Below, piece after piece: positions 1-8,386 of a stretch of 44,446 bases of DNA. The stretch's first letter is position 1, and the number at the start of each line of letters is the position of its first letter. Below the pieces are notes generated by a model. That model was not told the origin of the DNA. It did not search any database and saw only the letters and a list, made by a program, of their open reading frames with translations. A program made the position numbers and the translations under genes. Origin of the DNA: an uncultured Erysipelotrichaceae bacterium (GTDB lineage: Bacteria > Bacillota_I > Bacilli_A > Erysipelotrichales > Erysipelotrichaceae); contig CADABS010000012.1 of assembly GCA_902786245.1 (NCBI GenBank), forward strand, positions 1-44,446, in the 5' to 3' direction.

Positions 1-84
1 GGTATTAACCGTATCAATATTCAGACGGAAGTCTTTGGCACCGCAGGTGCCTTGGAAGCCCCGTCTATAGTGCATGGCACTTAG
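1..84 (+). CDS. TnpB (IS200/IS605 family) C-terminal fragment
   Basis: The first 27 codons read open from the window edge and end at TAG (82-84). They carry GTAGALEAPS followed by a short tail. An EAPS-plus-short-tail ending after a Gly/Ala-rich stretch is what I recall for TnpB proteins of Bacillota. TnpB is the RNA-guided nuclease of IS200/IS605-type elements. The stop codon lies inside a strong hairpin that fits the 3' end of an omegaRNA, which supports the call. The rest of the protein lies outside the window, so intactness cannot be judged. Confidence 0.6.
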   Translation, partial: GINRINIQTEVFGTAGALEAPSIVHGT

Positions 85-99
85 GCGGGGAGAGTTCAC
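51..99 (+). ncRNA. omegaRNA 3' end / IS605-type right end
   Basis: A two-tier hairpin overlaps the tnpB stop codon. The outer stem pairs CCCCGTCT (59-66) with AGGCGGGG (83-90), with one G-U pair. The inner stem pairs AGTGC (69-73) with GCACT (77-81). It is followed by AGAGTTCAC (91-99). GAAGCCCC...GGGG followed by TTCAC is the pattern I know from the right ends of IS200/IS605 elements, where the TnpB guide RNA scaffold ends and flanking DNA supplies the guide. On that reading the guide begins at about position 100. Boundaries are inferred. Confidence 0.55.
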
Positions 100-213
100 T
101 AATCAACGTATCGCTGCATACATAAAGAACAATTGCAGTTTTACAGGATTTGCGTTAGCATATCCGGGTGATATTCCTCTGTCAGAATGACAGGAAACAA
201 TTGTGAGGTAGCT

Positions 214-1155
214 ATGAACTCTCTGCTGAATTCTCTTTCTGCCGTATCCGTGATCCTGATCCTGACCGGATGCGGCTATGTGCTTTCAATGCTCGGATGG
301 ATCAGACCGGACGCAAAAACCTTTCTCAGCAAATATCTGATGCGCTTTGCTGTCCCTGTCATGTGCGTCTATTCGCTGCGCACGCAGCTGACCCTGGATC
401 TGCTGAAAAGTTCCTGGGTCCTGCTTCTGATCCCGGCGCTGTCGACCGCCTTCAGTTTCCTGCTTTCCATGGCCATCGGAAAATCGATGCGTCTGGGTCC
501 GAAGCAGGCAAGCGTCTTCGCGGTGATGTGTTCGGTATCCAATGCGATCTTCATCGGCTATTCCATGTGTCTGGAACTGTTCGGCAGCGAATGCACACCG
601 TACGCAATGATCTTCTATCTCTGCAATACTGCCTATGCCCAGCTCGTCGGTGTTGCCATGATCAAGCGCTCCGGCGGTCAGTCCGGCACTTCTTTCAGAG
701 ATTCGGTCATTTCTTTCTTCAGAACACCGTCGATCCTCGGGGTGCTGGCCGGTGTCTTCCTGATCCTGACCGGTCTGCAGCCGCCTGCTCTGTTCATGTC
801 CTGCGCAAAATACATCAATAATACGGTTACCCCGCTGGCACTGCTGATGGCCGGCCATATCATCTGGGAAATCGGTCTGCGCAATGTAAGGCTGAATAAG
901 CTGCTTATACTGACCATGGTCTTCCGGTTTCTCATATCGCCCGGCATTACACTGCTGCTGTGCATGCTGTTCAATGTCAGCGGACTGGCAAAAGATGTTC
1001 TGATCGTACTGAGCGCGATGCCGGTGCTGACCCAGACCGTCGTCGCATCTGCCGAATACGGTGCGGATGAACAGCTTGCTGCCCAGGGCATTGCCGTCAC
1101 GACACTGGCATGCTTCATCGTCATACCGGTGATCATGCTTCTGCTGCAGGCCTAA
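214..1155 (+). CDS. AEC (auxin efflux carrier) family transporter
   Basis: This 313-residue integral membrane protein has about ten hydrophobic segments in two halves and a central hydrophilic stretch (near RSGGQSGTSF), as expected for the AEC family. Bacterial members export or exchange malate, malonate and other small carboxylates; the substrate here is not shown by the sequence. An in-frame ATG exists at 187, but ATG 214 has GAGG (205-208) five bases upstream and gives a normal AEC N-terminus beginning with the first membrane helix. It is monocistronic: an IS remnant lies upstream and a strong terminator directly downstream. A malate role would fit the fumarase/malic enzyme operon at 39-42 kb, but that is inference. 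Confidence 0.85.
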   Translation: MNSLLNSLSAVSVILILTGCGYVLSMLGWIRPDAKTFLSKYLMRFAVPVMCVYSLRTQLTLDLLKSSWVLLLIPALSTAFSFLLSMAIGKSMRLGPKQASVFAVMCSVSNAIFIGYSMCLELFGSECTPYAMIFYLCNTAYAQLVGVAMIKRSGGQSGTSFRDSVISFFRTPSILGVLAGVFLILTGLQPPALFMSCAKYINNTVTPLALLMAGHIIWEIGLRNVRLNKLLILTMVFRFLISPGITLLLCMLFNVSGLAKDVLIVLSAMPVLTQTVVASAEYGADEQLAAQGIAVTTLACFIVIPVIMLLLQA

Positions 1156-1179
1156 CCTTCTGTTTCAGAAGGTTTTTTT
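1154..1179 (+). terminator. Rho-independent terminator after AEC gene
   Basis: AACCTTCTG (1154-1162) pairs perfectly with CAGAAGGTT (1166-1174) over a TTT loop, with a T-run (1173-1179). It overlaps the stop codon of the AEC gene. Confidence 0.9.
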
Positions 1180-1207
1180 GTACGTTCCGGTACATCGATG
1201 CTATTCT
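1178..1207 (+). promoter_or_regulatory. Candidate promoter of the Imm32/lipoprotein/dehydrogenase operon
   Basis: TTGTAC (1178-1183) and TATTCT (1202-1207) are separated by 18 bases and lie just after the preceding terminator, 28 bases before the first start codon of the operon. Confidence 0.45.
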
Positions 1208-1234
1208 GAATATGAAGAATTAAGGTGAACAGTG

Positions 1235-1462
1235 ATGATAATCAAATGGAAAGAAGGATCCGAGATCCTTGCAAAAACGGACGGCAGTGAAATCGTAATC
1301 TCCGCAAATGCCCAGGGTCTGCTTTCGCTGGCCGGTATACTGCAGAATCTTGCATCGGCAGAAAACGGAGATCATATACATCTGGATGCGTATAACGCAC
1401 TGGAAGAAGGATCGGCAGATCTGATCATTGAAAAGATTCCGTCGAAGGAGGATGCAGGATGA
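1235..1462 (+). CDS. Imm32-like small protein
   Basis: A 75-residue acidic protein with a central pattern ISANAQGLLSLA, then HIHLD, then LEEGS and LIIEK. This order matches my recollection of the Imm32 family of putative immunity proteins, though no search was run. ATG 1235 follows AAGGTG (1222-1227); a GTG lies one codon earlier. The 3' end overlaps the next gene by four bases (ATGA), so the two are probably translationally coupled. No toxin gene is recognisable next to it. An unrelated small cytosolic protein is the alternative. Confidence 0.5.
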   Translation: MIIKWKEGSEILAKTDGSEIVISANAQGLLSLAGILQNLASAENGDHIHLDAYNALEEGSADLIIEKIPSKEDAG

Positions 1463-2484
1463 AAGCTGCCGGTATTTTCGGTATCGCCGCGCTTCTGCTG
1501 GTGCCGTATGTATTCTCCGGCTGTACAGCGCAGCCGCAGGAAGAACCGGTCACCGGTAAAAACGAACATCACCAGGATGATGTTCCGGGCACCATTGCGT
1601 CAAAGGAAATCATTTCCCTGGATACATCCTTCTGTGTGCTGACCCGCTGGAATACAGAAGAAAGCAGTTTCTTTCATTTCGCGGTCGAAGAAGATGAGAC
1701 AGGCGTGCTGCAGGCAGCTGAAAAGAATCTCGGTATTCAGTATCCCGCAGATGAAGCGCTTCTGAAACAGCTGCAGGAAGTCATTGACAGAGAAAATCTG
1801 GTATCGCAGAACGGACTGTATGACGTGACCGCCGGTCTTGCGCCGGAATATCAGCCCTGCTCTTTTTCAGCGGTCTATGTCTCCGGTGAAAAACTGTATT
1901 TCAGACAGGACAATAATCCGTATGCCCTCTGGTCAGAATCCTTATATGATCTGTTTGCCGCATGGTTCAGCAGCCACGGCATTGAATCTCTGTATCCCAG
2001 ACCCGATGATTCGCTGATCACCCGCTTCGATTTCGGTTTCAGAGAAAACGGCAGTGCCGAAGATTTCTTCGACGTCAATGTCAGCGGAGAAGAGGCTTTC
2101 GGTGGGAAAACGCACCTGCTGCGCAGAGATACAGAGGATCCGGAACACGATGCGCAGACGGAATATGCGGCAGTTCCGGAAGATTACTATCAGAAAGTCA
2201 CCCGGATCATTGCGGACCATGACATACAAAGACGCTGTGATTTCAGTGAATACAATCATGCGTCCGGTTCCTATGACAATCATGAGCTCGGCTATTACGG
2301 TTTCGGGGATCAGACAGCGGCAGATGGTGAACCGGATGCGGAAGGACTGTATCTGGAAATCTATATCGAATATGAAAGCGGAAGAATCATCCATATCGAA
2401 ACCGGAAAGAGCAGTGAAATCGATGCAGTCAGAGATCTGATTCTCGAGCTGTCTGACTACCATCATTCACTTTTCACGCAATAA
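1459..2484 (+). CDS. Putative lipoprotein of unknown function
   Basis: A 341-residue protein with a signal sequence ending in a plausible lipobox (VFSGC, Cys21), so it is probably a membrane-anchored surface lipoprotein. The mature part is very acidic and rich in Asp, Glu, Tyr and Phe. I recognise no catalytic motif and no family. The start is supported by AAGGAGG (1445-1451) and by the four-base overlap with the Imm32-like gene. Fifteen bases separate it from the downstream dehydrogenase, so all three probably form one transcript. The pairing with an Imm32-like gene may reflect a polymorphic-toxin immunity context, but no toxin domain is visible. Confidence 0.6.
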   Translation: MKAAGIFGIAALLLVPYVFSGCTAQPQEEPVTGKNEHHQDDVPGTIASKEIISLDTSFCVLTRWNTEESSFFHFAVEEDETGVLQAAEKNLGIQYPADEALLKQLQEVIDRENLVSQNGLYDVTAGLAPEYQPCSFSAVYVSGEKLYFRQDNNPYALWSESLYDLFAAWFSSHGIESLYPRPDDSLITRFDFGFRENGSAEDFFDVNVSGEEAFGGKTHLLRRDTEDPEHDAQTEYAAVPEDYYQKVTRIIADHDIQRRCDFSEYNHASGSYDNHELGYYGFGDQTAADGEPDAEGLYLEIYIEYESGRIIHIETGKSSEIDAVRDLILELSDYHHSLFTQ

Positions 2485-2499
2485 GCAGAAAGGACGCAT

Positions 2500-3444
2500 A
2501 TGACAGTAAAGCTCATCGTAACAGGCAGTCACAGCGAAGAAACACGGCAGAAATTCCTGCGTCTGCCGGACTGTGAAACGGTTTTTGCCGCAGATGCCGG
2601 AGACATCCGTCCTGAAGATCTTCAGGAAACCGAACTGTTTGCCGGAAAGATCACGCCGGAACTCTATTCCAGGATGCCCCGGCTGCGCTTTGTCCAGCTG
2701 TTCAGTGCCGGCGCGAACGGCTATGAATGGCTGCCGGAAAGCGTCACGCTGGCAAATGCCTACGGTGCCTATGGCGATGCGATTGCCGAGCATATGCTTA
2801 CCGTGACCCTGATGGCAATGAAGCGGATGCCGGAATACCTGGAAATGCAGAAAGAAGAGAAATGGGAACTGCTGAAGGATATCACCCGCTTTGAAGGTTC
2901 GAATATCCTTTCCGTCGGCATGGGTGCGATCGGCACTGCATATCTGAAACGGGCCGATGCGCTCGGCGCATACTGCTATGGTGTCAGAAGAACCGTCCAT
3001 GATATCCCGCCGTTTGTCAGAAAGCTGGTGACTCCGGATGCGATGGATGCGCTGCTGCCGCAGATGGATGCCGTAGCCCTGAGTCTTCCCGGCACCCCGG
3101 AAGTCAGAGGAATGTTTGATGAAAGAAGACTGCGGCTGATGAAGAAGTCTGCCATCCTGATCAATACAGGCCGCGGCAATGCCGTTGTGACAGAGGATCT
3201 TCTGAAAGTCATGGCTGAAGGGCATCTCAAGGCAGCCTGTCTGGATGTCATGGATCCCGAGCCCCTGCCCCCTTCTCATCCCCTCTGGAAGGCAGAACGG
3301 GTATATATCACACCGCATATCTCCGGCGGATTCAGAGCCGGTGTCAACTATGAAAGAGTCATCGACACCGCCATCGCCAACCTGCAGCGGGTCCTGCGGG
3401 AAGAACCGCCGGTACATACTGTCGACAGGCATCTGGGATACTGA
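2500..3444 (+). CDS. D-isomer-specific 2-hydroxyacid dehydrogenase
   Basis: A 314-residue NAD(P)-dependent 2-hydroxyacid dehydrogenase. The nucleotide-binding glycine motif is VGMGAIG. The catalytic triad is recognisable as Arg in NTGRGNAV, Glu in MDPEPLP and His in TPHISGG. The divergent N-terminal substrate-binding half (LQLFSAGANGYEWL) resembles the phosphoglycerate/glyoxylate reductase-like branch rather than fermentative D-lactate dehydrogenase. The substrate is unknown. AAAGGACG lies just upstream of ATG 2500. It is the last gene of the operon starting at 1235 and is followed by a bidirectional terminator. Confidence 0.85.
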   Translation: MTVKLIVTGSHSEETRQKFLRLPDCETVFAADAGDIRPEDLQETELFAGKITPELYSRMPRLRFVQLFSAGANGYEWLPESVTLANAYGAYGDAIAEHMLTVTLMAMKRMPEYLEMQKEEKWELLKDITRFEGSNILSVGMGAIGTAYLKRADALGAYCYGVRRTVHDIPPFVRKLVTPDAMDALLPQMDAVALSLPGTPEVRGMFDERRLRLMKKSAILINTGRGNAVVTEDLLKVMAEGHLKAACLDVMDPEPLPPSHPLWKAERVYITPHISGGFRAGVNYERVIDTAIANLQRVLREEPPVHTVDRHLGY

Positions 3445-3496
3445 AAACACAGAGGATGCCGTGTCACAGGAATCCGTTCCATGCATATTCTGTATG

Positions 3497-3527
3497 AAAA
3501 AGAACTGCCGGCCGGCAGTTCTCTTTT
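3497..3527. terminator. Bidirectional terminator between dehydrogenase and carB
   Basis: AGAACTGCCGG/CCGGCAGTTCT (3501-3522) is a perfect palindrome. It is followed by TTTT (3524-3527) on the plus strand and flanked by AAAAA (3497-3501), which gives a U-run on the minus strand. It serves the convergent genes on both sides. Confidence 0.85.
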
Positions 3528-3533
3528 GTCTGA

Positions 3534-6500
3534 TCAGGCATCGATCGTTGAGATTTTCAGCGTGATTTCTTCGAGGACATCGAGCAGAGCTCTGACTGTA
3601 TCCAGCGAAGTGAATATTGTCGTATTGTTTTCAACAGCGCACATACGGATCAGCGCACCGTCATTTGCTTCATCAGCGGACTGGATATTCCGCGTATTGA
3701 CGACATAGGCGATATGGCCCTGGCGGATCGCACCCGGAATATCATCCGGATCTTCACTGATCTTTTTGCGGACATGTGTACGGATGCCGTTTTTCTTCAG
3801 GAATTCCGCGGTGCCTTCGGTCGCTTCGATATTGAATCCGAGATCATAGAAGCGGCGGATCAGCGGCAGTGCTTCTTCCTTGTCATCATCTGCGATCGTT
3901 GCGAATACCGTACCGTAGTTGCGCAGGCTCATGCTGGAAGCCTGCAGGGCTTTATACAGCGCACGGTTGAGTCTGTCATCATAGCCGATGGCTTCACCGG
4001 TGGATTTCATTTCCGGAGAAAGATATGCATCGAGTCCCTTGATCTTGCTGAAGGAGAAGACCGGAACCTTGACATAGTATCTCTTCTTTTCATCCGGATA
4101 CAGATCGAACAGACCCTGTTCCTTGAGTGTCTTGCCGAGGATCACCTCTGTCGCAATATCTGCCAGTGGGTAACCGGTTGCCTTGGAAAGGAACGGTACC
4201 GTGCGGGATGAACGGGGATTGACCTCGATGACATAGACATTTTCATCTTTATCGACAATGAACTGAATGTTGTAGATGCCGATGATCCCGATACCGAGAC
4301 CCAGCTTCTTCGTATACTGCAGGATCGTTCCCTTGACCTTGTTTGAAATCGAGAATGCCGGATAGACCGAAATCGAGTCGCCGGAATGGATACCGGTTCG
4401 CTCAACCAGTTCCATGATGCCCGGGATGAATACATCTCTGCCGTCGCATACCGCATCGACTTCGACTTCTTTGCCGCTGATGTACTTATCGACCAGAACC
4501 GGTTTTTCTTCATCGATTTCAACGGCAGTCTTCAGATAATGACGGAGCTGTTCTTCGTTTCCGACGATCTGCATGGCTCGGCCGCCGAGGACGAAGGAAG
4601 GACGGACAAGAACCGGATAGCCGATCTCGGCTGCCGCCGCGATGCCGTCTTCGATCTTTGTGACAGCTCTTCCGGGAGGCTGGGGAATTGCCAGCTCTTC
4701 CAGTACTTTTTCAAAACTGTCACGGTTCTCAGCGCGTTCGATTGCTTCGACGCTGGTGCCGATGATATTGACGCCGCGCTTCATGATCGGTTCCGCCAGA
4801 TTGATCGCTGTCTGGCCGCCCAGGGATGCGATGACACCGACCGGGTTTTCAAACAGAACGACATTCATGACATCTTCCGGTGTCAGCGGTTCAAAGTACA
4901 GCTTATCTGCCGTTGTATAGTCGGTGGAAACTGTTTCCGGGTTGGAATTGATGATGATTTCTTCATATCCCGCTTTGCCGATGGTCTGTACGGCATGTAC
5001 GGTGGAATAGTCGAATTCGACACCCTGGCCGATACGGATCGGACCGGCACCGAGCACGACGATCTTCTTTTTGTCGGAAAGACGGGATTCGTTTTCACCG
5101 GTATAGGAAGAATAATGGTAGGCAATATACTTGCCGGAGTGCAGGGTATCGACCATGCGGAATACCGGGAACAGGTTGTTCTCTTTCCGCATATTGAATA
5201 CACAGAGTTCATCCGTGTCCCACAGTCTTGCGATGAATGCATCGCAGAAGCCCATTTTCTTCGCTTCCTTCAGCACTTCAAAGGAATTCTTATTGGCCGC
5301 AAGCTTGCGTTCCATGGCAACGATCTTGGCGATGGATTCAAGGAACAGCATCGTGATCATCGTGATTTCATGGATTCTGCTGAGCGGTACGTCTCTGCGG
5401 ATCAGTTCGGTTACCGCGAAGATATTGTCGAAGCGGAATTCCGATACATACTGCAGCAGTTCATCGGTGGTGAAGGCATCGAATTTTGCGGAATACAGGT
5501 GATTGACACCGGTTTCCAGGGAACGTACGGATTTGAGCATGCATTCTTCCAGATTGGAGCCGATGCCCATAACCTCGCCGGTCGCCTTCATCTGGGTGCC
5601 GAGCTGATTCGGTGTATTCGGGAACTTATCAAACGGGAAGCGCGGGAACTTGGCAACGATATAATCCAGACTCGGTTCTTTGTCTGCCGTTGTTCCGGCA
5701 ACTTCGATTTCTTCCAGGCCCATGCCCATGGCGATCTTCGCACTGACTCTGGCGATCGGATAGCCGGAAGCCTTGGAAGCCAGGGCACTGGAACGGGAAA
5801 CTCTCGGGTTGACTTCGATCAGGAAGTATTCGCTTGTTTCAGGGTGGAGAGCGAACTGGACGTTGCAGCCGCCTTCGATCTTCAGTTCCCGGATGATCCG
5901 GATAGCACTGTCGTTGAGCATCTTCAGATCATGGTCATTCAGGGACAGGATCGGCGCAACAACGATCGAGTCGCCGGTATGCACACCGACCGGATCGACG
6001 TTCTCCATGCCGCAGATCGTGATCGTCTTGTCATTGGAATCGCGCATGACTTCAAATTCGATTTCCTTGAAGCCCTTGACGCTCTTCTCGATCAGAACCT
6101 GATGCACCGGAGAAAGCTGGAAGGCATTTGTACCGATTTCAATCAGTTCTTCTTCGTTATAGGCAAAGCCGCCGCCGGTGCCGCCCAGGGTGAAGGCAGG
6201 ACGCAGAACGACCGGATAGCCGATATGCTTCGCTGCTTCTTTTGCCTCTTCAAGACTGTATGTGATTTCACTGGGAATGACCGGCTCGCCGATCTTCTGG
6301 CACATTTCCTTGAACAGCTGACGGTCTTCAGCCCGCTCAATGCTTTCTCTCGGTGTTCCGAGCAGTTCGACGCCGCATTCCTTCAGAACGCCTTTCTTAT
6401 CCAGCTGTACGGCAAGATTCAGACCGGTCTGGCCGCCGATGCCCGGAACGATTGCGTCCGGTCTTTCGTAGCGGAGGATCTTCGCGATGTACTCCAGCGT

Positions 6501-6707
6501 CAGCGGTTCCATATAGACTTTGTCCGCCATCTGTGTATCTGTCATAATTGTCGCAGGATTGGAATTGCAGAGGATTACCTGGTATCCCTCTTCTCTTAAG
6601 GCGATACAAGCCTGTGTGCCCGCATAATCGAATTCAGCTGCCTGACCGATGACGATGGGACCGGATCCGATAATCAGTACTTTTTTGATGTCTGTTCGTT
6701 TAGCCAT
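3534..6707 (-). CDS. carB: Carbamoyl-phosphate synthase large subunit
   Basis: A full-length 1057-residue CarB that makes carbamoyl phosphate from glutamine-derived ammonia, bicarbonate and two ATP, for pyrimidines and arginine. Two homologous ATP-grasp synthetase halves are present: the first opens with IIGSGPIVIGQAAEFDYAG, the second with VLGAGPIRIGQGVEFDYS. A C-terminal MGS-like allosteric domain (about residues 930-1057) follows. The start is fixed by a strong GAGGAGGG site (about 6718-6725). carA is not adjacent, so the small subunit must be encoded elsewhere. The upstream leader holds a promoter, a short translated-looking frame and a terminator, suggesting attenuation control. Confidence 0.97.
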   Translation of the reverse strand: MAKRTDIKKVLIIGSGPIVIGQAAEFDYAGTQACIALREEGYQVILCNSNPATIMTDTQMADKVYMEPLTLEYIAKILRYERPDAIVPGIGGQTGLNLAVQLDKKGVLKECGVELLGTPRESIERAEDRQLFKEMCQKIGEPVIPSEITYSLEEAKEAAKHIGYPVVLRPAFTLGGTGGGFAYNEEELIEIGTNAFQLSPVHQVLIEKSVKGFKEIEFEVMRDSNDKTITICGMENVDPVGVHTGDSIVVAPILSLNDHDLKMLNDSAIRIIRELKIEGGCNVQFALHPETSEYFLIEVNPRVSRSSALASKASGYPIARVSAKIAMGMGLEEIEVAGTTADKEPSLDYIVAKFPRFPFDKFPNTPNQLGTQMKATGEVMGIGSNLEECMLKSVRSLETGVNHLYSAKFDAFTTDELLQYVSEFRFDNIFAVTELIRRDVPLSRIHEITMITMLFLESIAKIVAMERKLAANKNSFEVLKEAKKMGFCDAFIARLWDTDELCVFNMRKENNLFPVFRMVDTLHSGKYIAYHYSSYTGENESRLSDKKKIVVLGAGPIRIGQGVEFDYSTVHAVQTIGKAGYEEIIINSNPETVSTDYTTADKLYFEPLTPEDVMNVVLFENPVGVIASLGGQTAINLAEPIMKRGVNIIGTSVEAIERAENRDSFEKVLEELAIPQPPGRAVTKIEDGIAAAAEIGYPVLVRPSFVLGGRAMQIVGNEEQLRHYLKTAVEIDEEKPVLVDKYISGKEVEVDAVCDGRDVFIPGIMELVERTGIHSGDSISVYPAFSISNKVKGTILQYTKKLGLGIGIIGIYNIQFIVDKDENVYVIEVNPRSSRTVPFLSKATGYPLADIATEVILGKTLKEQGLFDLYPDEKKRYYVKVPVFSFSKIKGLDAYLSPEMKSTGEAIGYDDRLNRALYKALQASSMSLRNYGTVFATIADDDKEEALPLIRRFYDLGFNIEATEGTAEFLKKNGIRTHVRKKISEDPDDIPGAIRQGHIAYVVNTRNIQSADEANDGALIRMCAVENNTTIFTSLDTVRALLDVLEEITLKISTIDA

Positions 6708-6743
6708 TGCGTTATTCCCTCCTCTTTCTGTATTTGATTCCTT

Positions 6744-6783
6744 AAAAAAACCGGTTCCTAAATGATAAACATTGAGAAACCGG
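6744..6783 (-). terminator. Terminator in the carB leader (attenuator)
   Basis: On the minus strand CCGGTTTC (6783-6776) pairs with GGAACCGG (6758-6751), with one G-U pair, across a 17-base U-rich loop. TTTTTTT (6750-6744) follows. It sits downstream of a good promoter and only 36 bases before carB, so it would end the carB transcript early unless disrupted. The leader reading frame runs through its 5' arm and stops at the edge of the 3' arm. Confidence 0.8.
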
Positions 6784-6835
6784 CAACTATCTCACTGGCA
6801 GAAACATATTCGATTGTTCTTCCCGCAATCATCAT
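6758..6835 (-). CDS. Candidate carB leader peptide
   Basis: A 25-codon frame starts at ATG 6835 (a second ATG follows immediately) behind AGGAG (6845-6841) with good spacing. It ends at TAG (6760-6758). Its last codons encode GFSMFII and cover the 5' arm and loop of the attenuator hairpin. A ribosome translating to the end would keep the terminator from folding. There is no run of Arg codons (a single Arg), which argues against simple arginine sensing. The U-rich stretch in the loop recalls the pyrBI leader of enteric bacteria. The frame itself is seen directly; the function is inferred. Confidence 0.5.
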   Translation of the reverse strand: MMIAGRTIEYVSASEIVAGFSMFII

Positions 6836-6882
6836 AAGCTCTCCTGTAACTGTCGGAAGGCAGTGCCTTCATGACTGCGTAA

Positions 6883-6911
6883 AAGTTACCATTTTCGGTT
6901 TGGGTTGTCAA
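6883..6911 (-). promoter_or_regulatory. Promoter of carB
   Basis: On the minus strand a consensus -35 TTGACA (6911-6906) lies 17 bases upstream of a weaker -10 TAACTT (6888-6883). A transcript from here would have a leader of about 170 bases before carB, containing the GAAGG/CCTTC hairpin, the leader frame and the attenuator. Confidence 0.65.
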
Positions 6912-6962
6912 TCCAATATTACAGGATTTGCATACATACGGAACCGGACAGGAAGACAACGA

Positions 6963-6987
6963 CAAACCGGATCACTGTGTGACCCGG
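6963..6987 (-). terminator. Weak terminator after the PfkB kinase gene
   Basis: CCGGGTCAC (6987-6979) pairs with GTGATCCGG (6975-6967) on the minus strand across ACA, with one G-U pair, followed only by TTTG. It lies 15 bases after the kinase stop. Given the short U-run, some read-through into the carB leader is possible. Confidence 0.55.
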
Positions 6988-7001
6988 CTGTTTCTTCTGT
7001 A

Positions 7002-8099
<1,098 letters not shown>

Positions 8100-8141
8100 T
8101 CTTTTCTACCTCTGCTTTCTCATCAGCTGTATGCCGGCGTG

Positions 8142-8175
8142 CCGGATCATTGCATAGGAATAAAATGATATCCGG
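8142..8175 (-). promoter_or_regulatory. Stem-loop in the kdgK 5' leader
   Basis: CCGGATCATT (8142-8151) and AATGAT-AT-CCGG (8164-8175) form an inverted repeat with a two-base bulge and a 12-base loop, about 43 bases upstream of the kdgK start. An AT-rich stretch (8191-8207) just upstream may hold the promoter. The structure could be an operator or an RNA element; nothing decides between them. Confidence 0.35.
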
Positions 8176-8280
8176 TGCCGGTCTGCGTTGACTATATACT
8201 AATATATTCCTGCTTCAGTGACGATTGCCATTTTCAGTCAATGTATGGATGATTTCAACTTAACATATGTCAGCCTGCAG

Positions 8281-8341
8281 GCTCTGTCCTGTTCCTCATA
8301 TTCCATCTGTCTGAAAGAACAGACATGACTGCGGACAGAGC
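8281..8341. repeat. Nested inverted repeat in an intergenic region
   Basis: The 8100-8386 gap holds no gene. GCTCTGTCC (8281-8289) and GGACAGAGC (8333-8341) are perfect complements, enclosing a second hairpin TGTCTG/CAGACA (8308-8313 and 8320-8325). A 12-base palindrome AGCCTGCAGGCT (8272-8283) overlaps the left arm. No U-run follows on either strand, so it is not a simple terminator. It might be a structured RNA, a small repeat element or a protein site. Confidence 0.5.
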
Positions 8342-8386
8342 GGTTTAAGCAGGTGTATACTTTTTACAGAACACACAGGTATATCT

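Noticed and set aside
141-153. TTACAGGATTTGC repeated at 6919-6931
   Set aside because: A shared 13-mer is expected by chance several times in 44 kb, and the flanks do not match.
4386-6599. Plus-strand open frame (737 codons) opposite carB
   Set aside because: carB is unmistakable on the other strand, and the antisense translation has no family resemblance or ribosome site.
6744-6911. PyrR-binding attenuator in the carB leader
   Set aside because: No anti-antiterminator loop with the conserved PyrR sequence was recognised; the leader-frame overlap explains the terminator better.
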